34,868 nt of DNA from DASUFP01 sp036274495 (GTDB taxonomy: Bacteria > Bacteroidota > Bacteroidia > AKYH767-A > OLB10). Under the pieces are notes generated by a model. The model was given only the letters and a program-made list of their open reading frames with translations, was not told the origin of the DNA and did no database searches. The translations under genes and the position numbers were made by a program. Every line of letters begins with the position of its first letter. Position 1 is the first letter of the stretch. The DNA lies in NCBI GenBank assembly GCA_036274495.1, contig DASUFP010000057.1, positions 1 through 34,868 on the forward strand. Reading direction: 5' to 3'. Of the stretch, positions 33,402 through 34,868 are shown in pieces.

Positions 33402-34286
33402 TTATGAAATCATAAATACGGAAGTGTCCTTTTTAGGAACAGGTCTGATCGACAATACAGGAATTTCGGAATGATTAATGATTTCCTGAGCGGATGAAGA
33501 TATAAAAAGATCTGTAAATCCTACCTCCTGCTGCGTCATAATCATGATCAGATCCGCCTCCACCCTGCGGGCTACGGCAATTACTTCTTCGGCCACATCA
33601 GATCCTGTGGCAAATTCTGTGGTACATTTAATTCCCGCTTCTTCGATAAATTCCTGAACCTGATTCATCTGCCGGGTAAGTTTATTCATTACAAACTCAT
33701 CGTCAGTATCGACTATAGTAACAATATGAATTATGGATCCGAAAAGATTGGCCAGTTCAATGGCCTTGTCCACTTTTTCTTTGGTTTCTTTGGTCAGATC
33801 CAACGGAAGCACAATGTGCCGGCAACCAATACGGTGGGCCGTCCCTTTAATGGTGATAACCGGGCACTCGGCTTCACGTACCACCCGGGATGCATTCGAT
33901 CCGAGTATTTTCTTTTTTAATCCTACAGGTCCCATGGTGCCCATCAAAATAAGAGACGCATCCAGCTCCTTTGCCGCTGCCACAATTTCGTCATAAATTT
34001 TGCCGGTACGAATGCCTGTCTCAACATGAATGCCCGATTCGGAACGGGCTGTTGCCGCCAGTTCATTCAGCTGCTTTTGAACATCTTCCTTCAAATGGCT
34101 CTCGTAATCGTGTTTACCTGCAAAAAGACCCTGCAGTGGCTTTAAAAAATCTTCATCAATTACATACAGCAAATACAAACTCGACCTGGTCAATTTGGCC
34201 AGATTATACGACTGGCGAAGCGCAATTTTAGATTGCTCTCCGAAATCGGTTGGAATAACTATAACTCCCTCAAAATCACTACTCAT
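33402..34286 (-). CDS. Tandem universal stress protein, first gene of pair
   Basis: A 294-residue paralogue of the adjacent gene, of identical length and two-domain layout. The N-terminal domain keeps G-x2-G-x9-G-S (MGTMGPVGLKKKILGSNASRVV), again an ATP-binding signature; the C-terminal domain (MTQQEVGFTDLFISSSAQEII) has lost every glycine of it. Both genes are read from one promoter overlapping the divergent phosphorylase gene. The C-terminal half may serve dimerisation or regulation, not nucleotide binding; this is inference. Confidence 0.93.
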   Translation of the reverse strand: MSSDFEGVIVIPTDFGEQSKIALRQSYNLAKLTRSSLYLLYVIDEDFLKPLQGLFAGKHDYESHLKEDVQKQLNELAATARSESGIHVETGIRTGKIYDEIVAAAKELDASLILMGTMGPVGLKKKILGSNASRVVREAECPVITIKGTAHRIGCRHIVLPLDLTKETKEKVDKAIELANLFGSIIHIVTIVDTDDEFVMNKLTRQMNQVQEFIEEAGIKCTTEFATGSDVAEEVIAVARRVEADLIMIMTQQEVGFTDLFISSSAQEIINHSEIPVLSIRPVPKKDTSVFMIS

Positions 34287-34297
34287 AAATATTCATT

Positions 34298-34305
34298 TAC
34301 ATTTG
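34298..34305 (+). promoter_or_regulatory. Candidate -7 element for the phosphorylase gene
   Basis: TACATTTG matches TAnnTTTG. A transcript would start near 34311, with a leader of about 25 bases to the ATG at 34336. No -33 match is seen, and the box lies in the predicted leader of the stress-protein transcript. Confidence 0.45.
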
Positions 34306-34313
34306 TTACGCTG

Positions 34314-34345
34314 CAAAATTACTTCTTCCCCAGCTATGAACCAAA
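34314..34345 (-). promoter_or_regulatory. Bacteroidota-type promoter of the universal stress pair
   Basis: On the minus strand a -33 TTTG (34345-34342) and a -7 TAATTTTG (34321-34314) are spaced by 20 bases. The transcript would start near 34308, about 22 bases before the ATG at 34286. The -33 box lies inside the first codons of the divergent phosphorylase gene. Confidence 0.65.
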
Positions 34346-34868
34346 TACCGGAATCGGAACTTATTGTGAATCGGGACGGTAGTATTTACCATCTGAATTT
34401 AACCCCGGAAGATATTGCTCCTGTTATTATAAACGTTGGCGATCCCGACAGGGTAGCAAAAGTGAGCCGATTCTTTCAAACCATAGAAATTAAAAGACAA
34501 AAACGTGAATTTGTAACACATACAGGGCTCTATAACGGCAAAAGGCTTTCGGTTATTTCAACAGGAATCGGAACCGATAATATTGATATTGTTTATAACG
34601 AACTGGACGCCCTGGTGAATATTGACCTCAGGAAAAGAGTTGTGCTGGAAAAACACACCTCATTGCAACTTGTCAGAATAGGTACTTCGGGAGCACTCCA
34701 GAAAGACATAGCGGCCGGCTCATTTGTATGTGCTTCACATGGGTTGGGACTCGACGGATTGCTCAATTTTTACCAACAAAAGAATTCTCCTGATGAGCAT
34801 GAAATTCTTGAAAGTTTCAAAAAGCACTACCCTAACGAGGGAGTTTTTGCTGAGTCGTACCTGACCTC
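34336..34868 (+). CDS. Uridine-phosphorylase-like nucleoside phosphorylase, 3' end cut by window
   Basis: The frame is open from the ATG at 34336 to the window edge (177 full codons); the rest is outside. It matches the PNP/UDP family: INVGDPDRVAKVS near residues 33-45 is the phosphate-binding start, ISTGIGTDNIDIV near 78-90 and LVRIGTSGAL near 115-124 are the core nucleoside/phosphate motifs. Such enzymes split uridine (or related nucleosides) with phosphate to give ribose-1-phosphate and the free base, for salvage. Assigning uridine specifically is from motif similarity; the substrate-defining C terminus is not visible. Confidence 0.88.
   Translation, partial: MNQIPESELIVNRDGSIYHLNLTPEDIAPVIINVGDPDRVAKVSRFFQTIEIKRQKREFVTHTGLYNGKRLSVISTGIGTDNIDIVYNELDALVNIDLRKRVVLEKHTSLQLVRIGTSGALQKDIAAGSFVCASHGLGLDGLLNFYQQKNSPDEHEILESFKKHYPNEGVFAESYLT

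Overview
The window looks like chromosomal DNA from a member of the Bacteroidota, probably a free-living or sediment Bacteroidales-like lineage. The evidence is a run of lineage-typical genes: the small ribosome-associated DUF4295 gene between rpmG and ftsY, cinA next to rpmB, bshC for bacillithiol, an OmpA/PD40/TPR envelope protein, a LytTR membrane regulator and a split MacB-type ABC exporter. Several good matches to the Bacteroidota promoter (-33 TTTG, -7 TAnnTTTG) and weak Shine-Dalgarno sites point the same way. No insertion sequence, prophage, CRISPR array or clear island boundary was seen; most of the window reads as core or near-core genome.

Layout. 1-4179 (+): the end of a MacB-like exporter operon (ATPase cut by the window edge, two tandem homologous FtsX-type permeases, a HlyD-type membrane fusion protein), closed by a strong terminator. 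4336-7336 (+): a membrane O-acyltransferase (MBOAT) overlapping an SGNH-like partner, then a YdeI/OmdA-like protein. 7381-10025: two AI-2E-family membrane proteins in convergent orientation with a small two-helix membrane protein between them. 10229-11378 (-): a one-heme cytochrome c lipoprotein and an outer-membrane-type protein in a tight pair, with a possible FNR/CRP-like palindrome upstream. 11634-12201 (+): tRNA-Gly(CCC) and a DUF4259 protein. 12344-18032 (+): aroC, an AsmA-family protein and a TPR/PD40/OmpA protein, tightly packed. 18036-19432 (-): a DUF4412-like protein and an esterase. 19496-21688 (+): a dipeptidyl-peptidase IV-like S9 protease.

21806-31709 is one long minus-strand stretch: cinA, rpmB, an exported aminopeptidase P, rpmG, DUF4295, ftsY, rimO, a LytTR regulator, bshC and a HerA-like ATPase. 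It divides into transcription units by promoters before rpmB, rpmG and (weaker) bshC, and a terminator between DUF4295 and ftsY. 31779-32501 (+) is a DUF4197 protein. Two tandem-domain universal stress proteins (-) follow, and the window ends in a truncated uridine-phosphorylase-like gene (+) whose promoter region overlaps that of the stress genes.

I did not find a clear undescribed defence or mobile system. The most interesting items are the exported peptidase lying between rpmB and rpmG, the interlocked divergent promoters at 34298-34345, the cytochrome/outer-membrane pair with its palindrome, and the PorE-like architecture of the protein at 16095-18032. All family calls are from reading motifs; no database search was run.
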